NCBI RefSeq assembly: GCF_000143885.2
Contig: NC_018581.1
Coordinates: 4,526,001-4,590,000, forward strand
DNA from: Gordonia sp. KTR9
Lineage (GTDB): Bacteria; Actinomycetota; Actinomycetes; Mycobacteriales; Mycobacteriaceae
Length of the DNA stretch: 64,000 nt
Direction of reading: 5' to 3'
The notes under the pieces are model-generated. The model searched no databases and was not told the origin of the DNA. It worked only from the letters and a program-made list of their open reading frames with translations. This document shows positions 19,302 to 27,574 of this stretch, in pieces; within the stretch, counting starts at the first letter, position 1, and every line of letters starts with the position of its first letter. The position numbers and the translations under genes were made by a program.

Positions 19302-19802
19302 TCAGGCCACGCGGTGCCGCTGCTCGGCGAGAACCGGCAGGATCTGTTCGCGGATGCGGCCTTCGGTGGCAGCGCCGTCGATCGGGACGAGGATCACCGC
19401 GTCGGCGACCTCGGCCGCGTAGATGTCCCGGACCAGCGTGATCAGTCCGTGTGTCGTGCCGATGTAGCGGATGGTCCCGGAGCCTGTCTCCGACGATGCG
19501 TCCACCGCGGCAGCGGCCGCGGCACGCGCCGACGCGGCATCCGGCGCGACGGTCACCTCCACCTCGAGGGCGACCACGAACTTCGCCTGATCGTGGGTGC
19601 CGGCCCGGAGCAGAGAGCGGGCACGCTGCGCATCGCGGAGGGTCTCACGCCGCACGACGATCGGAAACGTCTGTGCCAGTTCGTCTCCGGCGATGGCGAT
19701 CTGGAACCCCGGTCGTCCGATGCTGATCGGGGCCGTCGGAGCGGAGGTCGGTGCGGCGATCACGGTTGCGCGATCGGCCGGTGCGTCGAGTTCGATGGTC
19801 AT
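19302..19802 (-). CDS. small protein resembling the C-terminal part of luciferase-like (LLM) flavin oxidoreductases
   Basis: The 166 residues include an Ala-rich helix preceded by VVALEVEVTV. Then IRYIGTTHGLITLV and a VADAVILVPIDG stretch ending in a REQILPVL helix are arranged like the last third of LLM-class TIM-barrel monooxygenases. The substrate and flavin-binding N-terminal half is missing, so it is either a degenerate remnant or a specialised short form. The start ATG 19802 is preceded by GAGGGG and lies 4 bp after the aminotransferase stop. The two genes are surely co-transcribed. Family assignment is by eye only. Confidence 0.6.
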   Translation of the reverse strand: MTIELDAPADRATVIAAPTSAPTAPISIGRPGFQIAIAGDELAQTFPIVVRRETLRDAQRARSLLRAGTHDQAKFVVALEVEVTVAPDAASARAAAAAAVDASSETGSGTIRYIGTTHGLITLVRDIYAAEVADAVILVPIDGAATEGRIREQILPVLAEQRHRVA

Positions 19803-19806
19803 CTCA

Positions 19807-21183
19807 TCACCCCTCATTCGAGTTCGGTCGGATGGTCTGTTCGGTCAGTGCATGGTCGATCGGTGCGTGCTCGGTCAGTGCGTGTTCGGTCAGTGCGCGC
19901 AGAGCGCCGAGGAGGCGGTCGATGTCGTCGGAGGTGGTACCCGCCCCGAAGCTCGCGCGGACCGCGCCGGCCGGATGTCCGAGGCGCTCGAGCAGCGGGT
20001 GAGCGCAGAACCGGCCGTCGCGCACGCCGATTCCGTGTTGCGCACTGAGATACTCGGCGATGACCCGCGGCGCGATCCCGTCGACGGTGAACCCCGCGAT
20101 TCCCACCCGGTCGGTGGAATCGGCGAAGATCCGCAGGGGCACGACCCCGGGGATGGCGGCCAGGCCGGAGTCCAGGCGTTGCGCCAGGCGCAGTTCGTGT
20201 AGGCCGATGGCCTCGGGACCGAGGTCGGCCAGCGCCTCGCAGGCCGCCGCGATCGACACCGCGCCGAGCACGTTCGGCGAACCGGCCTCGTGACGCGCGG
20301 CTCCGGTGTGCCAGGTCACGCCACCGCGCGGACTCAGGTCGACGTCGGCGGTCGCTCCCCCGCCGGCCAGATAGGGGTCGGCGGCGTCGAACCAGTCGGT
20401 CCGGCCGATCAGGACCCCGGCACCGAACGGTGCATATGCCTTGTGCCCGGAGAAGGCCAGGTAGTCGATGCCGTGACTGACGACGGAGACGGGCCGGTGC
20501 GCGACGAGTTGCGCGGCGTCGACCAGGATCCGGGCTCCGTGCCGGTGCGCGATCGAGGCGAGCCGGCTAATCGGCAGCACCTCGCCGGTGACGTTCGACG
20601 CCGCGGTGACCGCGAGCAGCGCTGCCGGCGCCGACGCGAGCTCCGCCTCGAGCGCGACCAGGGTGTCCTCGATCGTGTCGCAGGTGCGGACGATTCGGGC
20701 CCGGTTGCGGCCGTCGCGCGGCGCGCACCACGGCAGCAGGTTGGCGTGATGCTCGATGTCGAGCACGACGACGTCCCCGGGTGTGATGTGAGCGGCGAGG
20801 TTGATGGCATCGGTGGTGTTGCGGGTGAAGACGACGGTGTCGTCGACCCGTCCGCGGACGAACCGGCGCACGGTGTCCCGGGCGGCCTCGTACCGGGCGG
20901 TGGTCACCTGCGACAGATGACCGGCGCCGCGATGGACGCTCGCGTATTCGCCGAGTCCATGGGCGACCGCGGCGGCCACCGAGCTCAGAGCCGGCGCGCT
21001 CGCCGCGTAGTCGAGGTTGACGTACCGCGTTGTGCCGCCGTGGGCCAGCGGTACGGACACATCGGCGCCGACGACCGGGGCCAGCCCGGGGATGGCCGGA
21101 TACCGATGGTGGGTCGCATCGATGACGGGGGTGTCGACAGTCTCGTGGCCGGTCGTGTCGGGTGCTGACAGGACAGCGGTCAT
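19807..21183 (-). CDS. class V aminotransferase / cysteine desulfurase-like PLP enzyme
   Basis: PLP enzyme of 458 residues, similar to SufS/Csd-type lyases. YVNLDYAASAP, the IEHHANLLPW histidine motif and the PLP lysine in SGHKAYAP (K248) are in place, and RDGRFCAHPLL carries a cysteine in the catalytic-loop region. The last 20 or so residues are a four-fold five-residue repeat (ALTEH-like), not part of the fold. ATG 21183 has an AGAGGAG site. No suf genes are adjacent, so it is more likely a dedicated enzyme acting with the small LLM-like partner than housekeeping Fe-S assembly. Confidence 0.85.
   Translation of the reverse strand: MTAVLSAPDTTGHETVDTPVIDATHHRYPAIPGLAPVVGADVSVPLAHGGTTRYVNLDYAASAPALSSVAAAVAHGLGEYASVHRGAGHLSQVTTARYEAARDTVRRFVRGRVDDTVVFTRNTTDAINLAAHITPGDVVVLDIEHHANLLPWCAPRDGRNRARIVRTCDTIEDTLVALEAELASAPAALLAVTAASNVTGEVLPISRLASIAHRHGARILVDAAQLVAHRPVSVVSHGIDYLAFSGHKAYAPFGAGVLIGRTDWFDAADPYLAGGGATADVDLSPRGGVTWHTGAARHEAGSPNVLGAVSIAAACEALADLGPEAIGLHELRLAQRLDSGLAAIPGVVPLRIFADSTDRVGIAGFTVDGIAPRVIAEYLSAQHGIGVRDGRFCAHPLLERLGHPAGAVRASFGAGTTSDDIDRLLGALRALTEHALTEHAPIDHALTEQTIRPNSNEG
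19841..19900 (-). repeat. four 15-bp tandem repeats in the aminotransferase gene 3' end
   Basis: Four consecutive 15-bp units, plus-strand consensus TCGGTCAGTGCGTGC. They encode four copies of ALTEH/APIDH/ALTEQ at the C-terminus of the enzyme. Confidence 0.9.
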
Positions 21184-21376
21184 GGCAGGAGCTCCTCTGA
21201 AATTCCGCGCTTGCCGCGTCCGGTCGGTACGCGGCCAGGTCGTCACCCGGAGCACCCCACCGCGGAGGAGGGTTGCCGACCAGCGAGCCGGGGCTTGTCA
21301 CTGGCACTCATGACCTATGTGCAAGCCTCGCCGAAGCCGCGCGGGCGTGTCAATTTTCACTCATCGTGATCCAAAG

Positions 21377-21395
21377 TTAGGGCACACTTACCTGT
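21377..21395 (+). promoter_or_regulatory. candidate IdeR/DtxR iron box upstream of isochorismate synthase
   Basis: TTAGGGCACACTTACCTGT matches 12 of 19 positions of the DtxR-family palindrome TTAGGTTAGSCTAACCTAA, including both TTAGG and ACCT halves. It ends 3 bp before the GTG of an isochorismate synthase gene, a classic iron-repressed function. Confidence 0.6.
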
Positions 21396-21398
21396 AGC

Positions 21399-22499
21399 GT
21401 GTCAGGGGTGTCAGCGACTGATGTGTTCGTGTTGTCCCGCCCGCACGGCACCGTGCGGGGCCGGGGCGCCGTCCGTGGGTTCACCGATGTCGACGCGGCC
21501 TCGGCCGCGCTGCGTTCCGGGACGATCGACGGGCTGACCGGCGCGATCCCGTTCGACCTCGCCGACCCGGCCGCGCTGGTGGTACCCGAGGTCCTGCACT
21601 TCGACGACGCACCGCTGACGGGCGGGCCACCGCTGTCGCGCACCCCGGTCTCGACGACCCTGCACCCGACCGCCGACGAGCACCGCGAGCGGGTGGCGCA
21701 CGCGGTCAAGCGGATCGTCGCCGGCGACGTCGGCAAGGTCGTCCTCGCCCGTAGTGTCGACATCGTGCTCGACGCCGAGGTCGCGCCCCACGAACTCCTC
21801 GACGCCCTGGCGGGTGGCAACGCCGGACACAACGCGTTCGGCGTCGACCTCGGTGCCGCCACCGGCTCGGGCGCGTGGCTGCTGGGCGCGAGTCCCGAAG
21901 TGCTGCTGCGCAAGTCGGGATCGGTCGTCACCTGCCACCCGTACGCGGGTTCGGCTCCGCGGTCACCGGATCCGGTCGTCGACCGCGCCGTCGCGGACGG
22001 ATTGTTCTCCTCGGCAAAGGATCTCGCCGAACACGCGTTCGTCGTGGATCACCTGCGAGACCGGTTGGCGCACCTGTGCGACGACGTCGACGCGCCGTCG
22101 ACCCCGCAATTGCAGTCGACCGGGGAGGTGTGGCATCTCGCCACCCCCATCCGCGCGACACTTCGCGATCCGTCGACCACCGCGCTGGATCTCGCCCTCC
22201 TGCTGGGACCGACCCCCGCGGTCTGCGGTACACCCAGTGATGTTGCCGCGCAGATCATCCGGGAAGTCGAGGGAGAACGCGGCTTCTATGCGGGCGCCGT
22301 CGGCTGGTGCGACGCCGCCGGCGACGGCGAATGGATGGTCACCATCCGGTGCCTCCAGCTCGAAGCCGATCGCCGCAGTCTCCGAACCTGGGCGGGTGGC
22401 GGCATCGTCGAACACTCCGACCCTCAGGGCGAGCTCGAGGAGACCGCGTTCAAACTCCGTACGGTCCTGAACGCGCTGGGCATCGACGGCCTCGACTGA
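21399..22499 (+). CDS. isochorismate synthase (EntC/MenF family)
   Basis: Converts chorismate to isochorismate, the branch point to catecholate or salicylate siderophores and menaquinone. The 366 residues carry the chorismate-binding core: GDVGKVVLAR with the catalytic lysine, LLGASPEVLLR, TCHPYAGSAPR (a GTxxR-like site), and GEVWHLATPIRATL. GFYAGAVGWCD and a GGGIVEHSDPQGELEETAFK end also match. The usual HPTPAV motif reads GPTPAV here. No ribosome site precedes the GTG, and the iron box ends next to it. No other siderophore assembly genes are in the window. Confidence 0.9.
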   Translation: MSGVSATDVFVLSRPHGTVRGRGAVRGFTDVDAASAALRSGTIDGLTGAIPFDLADPAALVVPEVLHFDDAPLTGGPPLSRTPVSTTLHPTADEHRERVAHAVKRIVAGDVGKVVLARSVDIVLDAEVAPHELLDALAGGNAGHNAFGVDLGAATGSGAWLLGASPEVLLRKSGSVVTCHPYAGSAPRSPDPVVDRAVADGLFSSAKDLAEHAFVVDHLRDRLAHLCDDVDAPSTPQLQSTGEVWHLATPIRATLRDPSTTALDLALLLGPTPAVCGTPSDVAAQIIREVEGERGFYAGAVGWCDAAGDGEWMVTIRCLQLEADRRSLRTWAGGGIVEHSDPQGELEETAFKLRTVLNALGIDGLD

Positions 22500-22527
22500 G
22501 ACCGCGGCGGGGAATCACCGCGACGGG

Positions 22528-23745
22528 TCAGCCCAGCGCCTGATCCAGATCGCCGAGCAGGTCGTCGACCCCTTCGAGACCGACCGACAGCCGCACGACC
22601 GAGTCGCTGAGACCGATCGCCGCGCGTCCGTCGGGCCCCATCGCACGGTGCGTGGTGGTCGCCGGGTGCGTGATCAGCGACTTCGAGTCACCGAGATTGT
22701 TGGAGATGTCGACGATCCGCAAGCCGTTGAGGACCTCGAAGGCCCGCTTCTTGCCGTCGATGCCGTCGTGGTCGTTCAGCTCGAAGGTCACCACGGTGCC
22801 GCCGCCGGACATCTGCGCCCGCGCCAGCTCGTACTGCGGATGGGACTGCAGGAACGGGTATTTCACCCATCGCACCCGCGGATCGGCTTCGAGGAACTCG
22901 GCGATCCGGAGCGCGGAGGACACCGAGGCGTCGACGCGCAGGCGCAGCGTCTCCAGACCCTTCACCAGCGTCCAGGCGTTGAACGGGCTCAACGCCGGGC
23001 CGGTGTGCCGCATGAGTTGCTGCACCGGCCCGTCCACGTACTCCTTGGTTCCGAGTACCGCACCGCCCATCACACGTCCCTGGCCGTCGATGTGCTTGGT
23101 GCCCGAGTACACGATGACGTCGGCACCGAGTTCGAGACCGCGTTGCAGGAGCGGGGTGGCGAAGACGTTGTCCAGCACCACCTGTGCGCCCGCCGCGTGC
23201 GCCAGCTCCGAGACCTTGACGACGTCGACGAGGCTCTGCATCGGATTCGACGGGGTCTCGAAGAACACCGCGTCGGTGGGCTTGGAGAGCGCCCGCTCCC
23301 ACTGTTCCAGGTCCTCGCCGTCGACGAACTCGGTCTCGATCCCCCAGCGCGGCAGGATCTCGTTGCAGACCACGAAGCAGGAACCGAACAGGCTGCGGGC
23401 GGCGACCAGGCGATCGCCGGCCTTCAGCAGCGCACCGAGCGCGACGAAGACCGCGGCCATCCCGCTGGCCGTCGCGAAACACGCTTCGGCACCCTCGAGT
23501 CGACGCAGACGTTCCTGGAACATCTCGACGGTCGGATTGCCGTAGCGCGAGTAGACGAATCGCTCGTCCTCCCCGGTGAAGGCGCGTTCGGCGGCCTCGG
23601 CGGAGTCGTAGACATAACCGCTCGTGAGGTACATCGCCTCGGCCGTCTCGTGGAAACCCGAGCGGGCCAGCCCGCCGCGCACCGCGATGGTGTCGGCCGA
23701 GAGCCCCTCGGGCAGTTCACGACCCACGGGTAGATCAGAAGTCAC
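22528..23745 (-). CDS. metZ: O-succinylhomoserine sulfhydrylase MetZ
   Basis: PLP enzyme making homocysteine from an activated homoserine and sulfide. The 405 residues show the Cys/Met-metabolism family layout: YSRYGNPT, ATASGMAAV, the PLP lysine in VYSGTKHIDGQGR, and the C-terminal THPATTTHRAM with RLSVGLE. GTG 23745 overlaps the rhodanese stop (GTGA), giving a metZ-rhodanese pair like Rv0391-Rv0390 (recalled). The rhodanese may supply or handle sulfane sulfur for it. Confidence 0.93.
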   Translation of the reverse strand: MTSDLPVGRELPEGLSADTIAVRGGLARSGFHETAEAMYLTSGYVYDSAEAAERAFTGEDERFVYSRYGNPTVEMFQERLRRLEGAEACFATASGMAAVFVALGALLKAGDRLVAARSLFGSCFVVCNEILPRWGIETEFVDGEDLEQWERALSKPTDAVFFETPSNPMQSLVDVVKVSELAHAAGAQVVLDNVFATPLLQRGLELGADVIVYSGTKHIDGQGRVMGGAVLGTKEYVDGPVQQLMRHTGPALSPFNAWTLVKGLETLRLRVDASVSSALRIAEFLEADPRVRWVKYPFLQSHPQYELARAQMSGGGTVVTFELNDHDGIDGKKRAFEVLNGLRIVDISNNLGDSKSLITHPATTTHRAMGPDGRAAIGLSDSVVRLSVGLEGVDDLLGDLDQALG

Positions 23746-24155
23746 GATTGCCTCCACGGCAGGTTCTCGGCACGCCAGCCCGACGTCCCGCGATGGTCGT
23801 TCTCGTCGAGGGCACCCTCGAATCCGTCGACGACGTTGTAGGCCTTGGCGATACCGTCCGCCGTCGCAGCCTCCGCGGCGCCGATCGAACGGTGACCGGA
23901 CCGGCACAGGAAGATGACCTCGTGGTCGTCGCTGACGCCCGAATCCCGCAGCTGCGTGATGAAGTCGTCGTTGCGTCGACCTTCGGGGAAGGTGGTCCAC
24001 TCGGCGAAGATCGTGCGCTTCCCCAGGACTTCGAGGTCGGGTACGCCGACGAACGACCATTCGGCCTGCGTCCGACAGTCCACCAGAACCGCGTCCGGGT
24101 TGTTCTCGAGCTTCTCCCACGCCTCACGGGGGGTCAGATCTCCGGCATAGGTCAT
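23742..24155 (-). CDS. single-domain rhodanese-like sulfurtransferase
   Basis: The 137 residues make one rhodanese domain. The catalytic loop CRSGHRS holds the active cysteine (about residue 93), and VDCRTQAEW is the substrate-side motif. ATG 24155 overlaps the upstream membrane-protein stop (ATGA). A longer reading from ATG 24173 would lie within that gene. It is translated together with metZ downstream. Confidence 0.93.
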   Translation of the reverse strand: MTYAGDLTPREAWEKLENNPDAVLVDCRTQAEWSFVGVPDLEVLGKRTIFAEWTTFPEGRRNDDFITQLRDSGVSDDHEVIFLCRSGHRSIGAAEAATADGIAKAYNVVDGFEGALDENDHRGTSGWRAENLPWRQS

Positions 24156-24622
24156 GAGGAACACACCTTCCATTCGCCGTTCTCGCGCACCACGATCGTG
24201 TCGACGACATTCACGTCGTCGGGGGTCTTGTCATAGTGCCAATGAACCTTCGCGGTCGCGCGGTCACCGTCGACCACCAGCTCGGTGATCTCCGGGATCT
24301 CGATGTGACCGTTGGCGACCAGCGACTCCCGGTTGTCGGCGAGGAATTGTTCCTCGGAGACGAAGTCGGCCGCCTCGACGTCGGCCGCGCAGGTGTTGGC
24401 GCGGTACTCGGCGTAGTTCGGGCCGTTGCGGGCGGTGTAGACGTCGTTGATCGCGTACTGGACCTGGGCCGAGTCACCGGCCCGATCCTCGGCAGGACGG
24501 ATCACGTTCGACAGCACGACGCCGAGCACGACGAGGCCCACGACGCCCGCCGCGACGAAGAACGGCCACGCGTTCTTCCACGACGGGGGCCTCTGGTCAC
24601 CCTCACCTGCAGCTTCGGCCAT
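24152..24622 (-). CDS. membrane-anchored protein with NTF2-like extracytoplasmic domain
   Basis: The 156 residues comprise a short acidic cytoplasmic start, one span (about 20-42), and an extracytoplasmic alpha+beta domain ending in ENGEWKVCSS. Two cysteines (NTCAADV and the terminal WKVC) could form a disulfide. The fold looks like DUF4878/lumazine-binding NTF2-like proteins. A very similar ending (DDWKVCNPT) occurs in the long acidic protein ending at 59768. It is first in the run with the rhodanese and metZ. Function unknown. Confidence 0.75.
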   Translation of the reverse strand: MAEAAGEGDQRPPSWKNAWPFFVAAGVVGLVVLGVVLSNVIRPAEDRAGDSAQVQYAINDVYTARNGPNYAEYRANTCAADVEAADFVSEEQFLADNRESLVANGHIEIPEITELVVDGDRATAKVHWHYDKTPDDVNVVDTIVVRENGEWKVCSS

Positions 24623-24723
24623 GGCGGGGAGTCTATCGAGCGACCAGGAGGCACCTGAGACCGGCGTCGACGCGCGTGACCTGCCGGACGACGGACCGGC
24701 GCGTGGTCGACGATCGGAGGGCC

Positions 24724-24742
24724 GTGAGTAAGGTGGCCCTAA
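24724..24742. promoter_or_regulatory. weak candidate iron box upstream of siderophore-binding lipoprotein
   Basis: A 19-bp stretch (GTGAGTAAGGTGGCCCTAA) matches about 11 of 19 positions of the DtxR-family consensus. It contains a TAAGGT -10-like hexamer at 24729-24734, identical to the one inside the iron box at 28340. It is 50 bp before the ATG at 24793. Confidence 0.4.
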
Positions 24743-24792
24743 GTACCGCGGAGAACAACGACGCCGAACGCAACGACCAGCGAGGACCCCGG

Positions 24793-25818
24793 ATGCGCTC
24801 TACCACCCACCGCACACTCACCCTTCTCGTCGGGCTGCTGACAGCAGCTCTCCTGGCGACCTCGTGTTCGCCGCCGGACGAGACGGTCGACTCCGGCACG
24901 GCGCAGGTACCCGCACCCGAGGCCGGCGCGATCCCGGTGACCGTGCAGCAGGCCTACGCCCCGGCGACGGTCGCGCAGGCGCCGAAGCGCATCGCGGCGA
25001 TGGGTGTGGGCGACGGCGACACCCTGCTCGCCCTGGGGGTCACGCCCACGACCATCGCGCCCTTCGCCGACCCCGATCAGGCCTCGGCGCCGTGGAACGC
25101 CGAGCTGCTCGCGGACTCGACGCCGGTGGTCCTCCCCAACGTCTCGGGCGCCTTCGGCGACGAGATCCCCAAGGCCCTGGCCACCGAACCCGACCTCATC
25201 ACCGCGGTCGGCGCGGATCCCACCCGCGATCAGTTCGACCTGTTGAGCAAGACCGCACCGACGATCCTGCGGCCCGCCCAGTTCCAGCCGTGGCAGGTGC
25301 CGTGGGACGCGCAGACCCGCCAGATCGGCACCGCCGTCGGGCTTCCCGAGCTCGCCGACCGCAAGGTGGCCGAGACCGAACAGTTCCTCGCGGGCGTTCG
25401 CGAGCAGAACCCGCAACTGGCGGGCAAGACCGCTGTCGTCGTGACCGCCAGCCCGACCGGCGGCGTGTCGATCTACGGCCCCGGCGACGGCCGCGGGCAG
25501 ACGGTCGCAGGTTACGGACTCACCTTCCCGCCTGCGCTGCAACCCTCGGTGACCAGCGGTTTCTACGGTGAACTGCCGGCCGAGAGCCTCAATCTGCTCG
25601 ACTCGGCCGACGTCGTCGTCGCCGTCGACTGGGAGGGCTCCAACGATCGGCTGAAGGCGAACGCGGCATTCAACCGCCTGACCGTGGCGCAGTCGGGCCG
25701 CGTCGTCTACCTCCCCCAGGAGGTGGGCAGCGCGATGTCGGTGCCGACGGTCCTGACGATCCCGTGGGTCGCCGACCAGGCCGTCGAACCGATCGCGGCC
25801 GCGGCCGGCAAGGCCTGA
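24793..25818 (+). CDS. iron-siderophore ABC transporter substrate-binding lipoprotein (FecB/FepB type)
   Basis: Extracytoplasmic receptor that binds ferric siderophores and delivers them to an ABC permease. A signal peptide (about residues 1-22) ends in LLATSC, a slightly atypical lipobox with the lipid-carrying cysteine. The body follows the class III binding-protein pattern: KRIAAMGVGDGDTLLALGV near residue 65, an EPDLITAVGADPT motif, and a long connecting helix. Protein of 341 residues. ATG 24793 follows a GAGGA site. The permease genes begin 2.5 kb downstream. Confidence 0.88.
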   Translation: MRSTTHRTLTLLVGLLTAALLATSCSPPDETVDSGTAQVPAPEAGAIPVTVQQAYAPATVAQAPKRIAAMGVGDGDTLLALGVTPTTIAPFADPDQASAPWNAELLADSTPVVLPNVSGAFGDEIPKALATEPDLITAVGADPTRDQFDLLSKTAPTILRPAQFQPWQVPWDAQTRQIGTAVGLPELADRKVAETEQFLAGVREQNPQLAGKTAVVVTASPTGGVSIYGPGDGRGQTVAGYGLTFPPALQPSVTSGFYGELPAESLNLLDSADVVVAVDWEGSNDRLKANAAFNRLTVAQSGRVVYLPQEVGSAMSVPTVLTIPWVADQAVEPIAAAAGKA

Positions 25819-25849
25819 GCCGCCGCGACCTCGACCGTCCATCCCTCGT

Positions 25850-25868
25850 CGAGGTGAGGGTTACCTCA
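25850..25868. promoter_or_regulatory. candidate IdeR/DtxR iron box upstream of the ferredoxin-NADP reductase gene
   Basis: CGAGGTGAGGGTTACCTCA matches 13 of 19 positions of the DtxR-family consensus, with 12 of 15 in the core AGGT-N7-ACCT. It is the best-matching box in the window, 127 bp upstream of the ATG at 25996. Confidence 0.6.
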
Positions 25869-25995
25869 CAGACGGATTTTGGTCGTGGACAGCAAGCGCC
25901 TACCGTAGAAGGGATAGGCCTTATCCATACGCGCGGACCCGGGGTCGCCGAGATCACCGTTCCGCGTGTGCTGAGCAACGGAAGACACCTACTCC

Positions 25996-27393
25996 ATGAG
26001 CGACAACAGCCGCCCGCTGCGGGTTGCGATCGTCGGTGCCGGTCCCGCCGGCATCTACGCCGCCGACGCGTTGATGAAGTCCGACACCGCCAAGGACCGC
26101 GGCGTCAGCATCGATCTGTATGAGCGCATGCCCGCTCCGTTCGGGCTGATCCGCTACGGCGTCGCACCCGACCACCCGCGGATCAAGGGCATCATCACCG
26201 CCCTGCACAAGGTCCTCGACAAACCACAGGTGCGCCTGCTCGGCAACGTCGACTACGGCACTGACATCACCATCGACGAGATGCGCGCCCACTACGACGC
26301 GGTGATCTTCTCCACCGGCGCCACCGACGACCGCGCTCTCGACATCCCCGGCATCGACCTCGACGGCAGCTACGGCGCCGCCCAGTTCGTCGCCTGGTAC
26401 GACGGACACCCGGACTTCCCCCGCACGTGGCCCCTCGAGGCGGAGAAGGTCGCCGTGATCGGCGTCGGCAACGTCGCCCTCGACGTCGCGCGCGTGCTCG
26501 CCAAGACCGGTGACGAACTGCTCCCCACCGAGATCCCGGCCAACGTCTACGAAGGCCTTAAGGCCAACAAGGCGATCGAGGTCCACGTCTTCGGCCGTCG
26601 CGGACCCGCGCAGGCCAAGTTCACCCCGCTCGAGCTCAAGGAGCTCGACCACTCGCCCAACATCGAGGTCATCGTCAATCCCGAGGACATCGACTACGAC
26701 GAGGGTTCGGCCGTCGCGCGCCGCGGGTCGAAGATCACCGACCAGGTCGCCACGATCATCGAGAACTACGCGATCCGCGAACCCAAGCAGGGCGCGATCC
26801 ACAAGCTGTTCCTGCACTTCTTCGAGAGCCCCACCGAGATCCTCGGTGAGGACGGCAAGGTCGTCGGACTGCGCACCGAACGCACCCAGCTCGACGGCAC
26901 CGGCAACGTCAAGCCCACCGGCAAGACCACCGACTGGGAGGTCGGCGCGGTCTACCGCGCGGTCGGTTACCTCTCGGACAACCTGCCGCAGATCCCGTTC
27001 GACTCGCAGGCCGGGGTCATCCCGAACGAGGCCGGACGCGTCTTCGACGAGGGCCAGCAGCTGACCGGCATCTACACCACCGGCTGGGTCAAGCGCGGAC
27101 CCGTGGGCCTCATCGGCCACACCAAGGGCGACGCCAACGAGACCGTCGACTGCATCCTCAAGGACATGGAAGCGGGCGCACTGCTCGAGCCCGCCCACCC
27201 CGGTGAGGACGCCATCGTCGAACTCCTCGAGTCCAAGAACATCCCGTTCACCACCTGGGACGGCTGGTACCGGCTCGACGAGCACGAGCGTGCGCTCGGC
27301 GCCGCCGAAGGCCGCGAACGCGTCAAGGTCGTCGAACGCGAGGACATGCTCGCCGCTTCCGAGCCGAACAAGGTGTCACGCCCCTCCGCGTGA
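25996..27393 (+). CDS. fprA: ferredoxin/adrenodoxin-type NADP+ reductase (FprA-like)
   Basis: FAD flavoprotein moving electrons between NADPH and ferredoxins. The 465 residues include the N-terminal FAD motif VGAGPAGIYAA (13-23), PFGLIRYGVAPDH, the NADP motif VGNVALDVAR, and RRGPAQAKFT, all typical of the adrenodoxin reductase family. The C-terminal GWVKRGPVGLIGHTKGDA closes the FAD site. An iron box lies upstream, so it may supply reducing power for iron release or for siderophore-related oxygenases (inferred). A hairpin terminator follows. Confidence 0.92.
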   Translation: MSDNSRPLRVAIVGAGPAGIYAADALMKSDTAKDRGVSIDLYERMPAPFGLIRYGVAPDHPRIKGIITALHKVLDKPQVRLLGNVDYGTDITIDEMRAHYDAVIFSTGATDDRALDIPGIDLDGSYGAAQFVAWYDGHPDFPRTWPLEAEKVAVIGVGNVALDVARVLAKTGDELLPTEIPANVYEGLKANKAIEVHVFGRRGPAQAKFTPLELKELDHSPNIEVIVNPEDIDYDEGSAVARRGSKITDQVATIIENYAIREPKQGAIHKLFLHFFESPTEILGEDGKVVGLRTERTQLDGTGNVKPTGKTTDWEVGAVYRAVGYLSDNLPQIPFDSQAGVIPNEAGRVFDEGQQLTGIYTTGWVKRGPVGLIGHTKGDANETVDCILKDMEAGALLEPAHPGEDAIVELLESKNIPFTTWDGWYRLDEHERALGAAEGRERVKVVEREDMLAASEPNKVSRPSA

Positions 27394-27446
27394 CCCCGCT
27401 TCCCGCCGGCTGAGCCCACCTCCGCCGGCTGAGCCTGTCGAAGCCA

Positions 27447-27482
27447 AGAGCGGCGGCCGAGTTTTCTCGGTCGCCGCTCTTT
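27447..27482 (+). terminator. Rho-independent-type terminator after fprA
   Basis: AGAGCGGCG ... CGCCGCTCT stem of about 14 bp around a TTTTC loop, with a short T-run, 54 bp after the fprA stop. Just upstream, CGCCGGCTGAGCC occurs twice (27402-27432), followed by TGTCGAAGCC, a string I associate with dispersed actinobacterial intergenic repeats. Confidence 0.7.
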
Positions 27483-27574
27483 CGCATGCGCCGGGCGGTG
27501 TGCGGAGGCGTCCTCCCCGCACCCGCCCGACGCGAAATGTCTTGTCGTGGACGCTCAGTCGTGGCGGATTACGG

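Noticed and set aside
25911..25925. GGATAGGCCTTATCC as an additional iron box
   Set aside because: Its spacing does not fit the AGG-N9-CCT core of the DtxR family. The better match is at 25850-25868.
25954..27285. 443-codon reverse-strand frame across fprA
   Set aside because: Shadow frame. The forward protein has complete FAD and NADP motifs.
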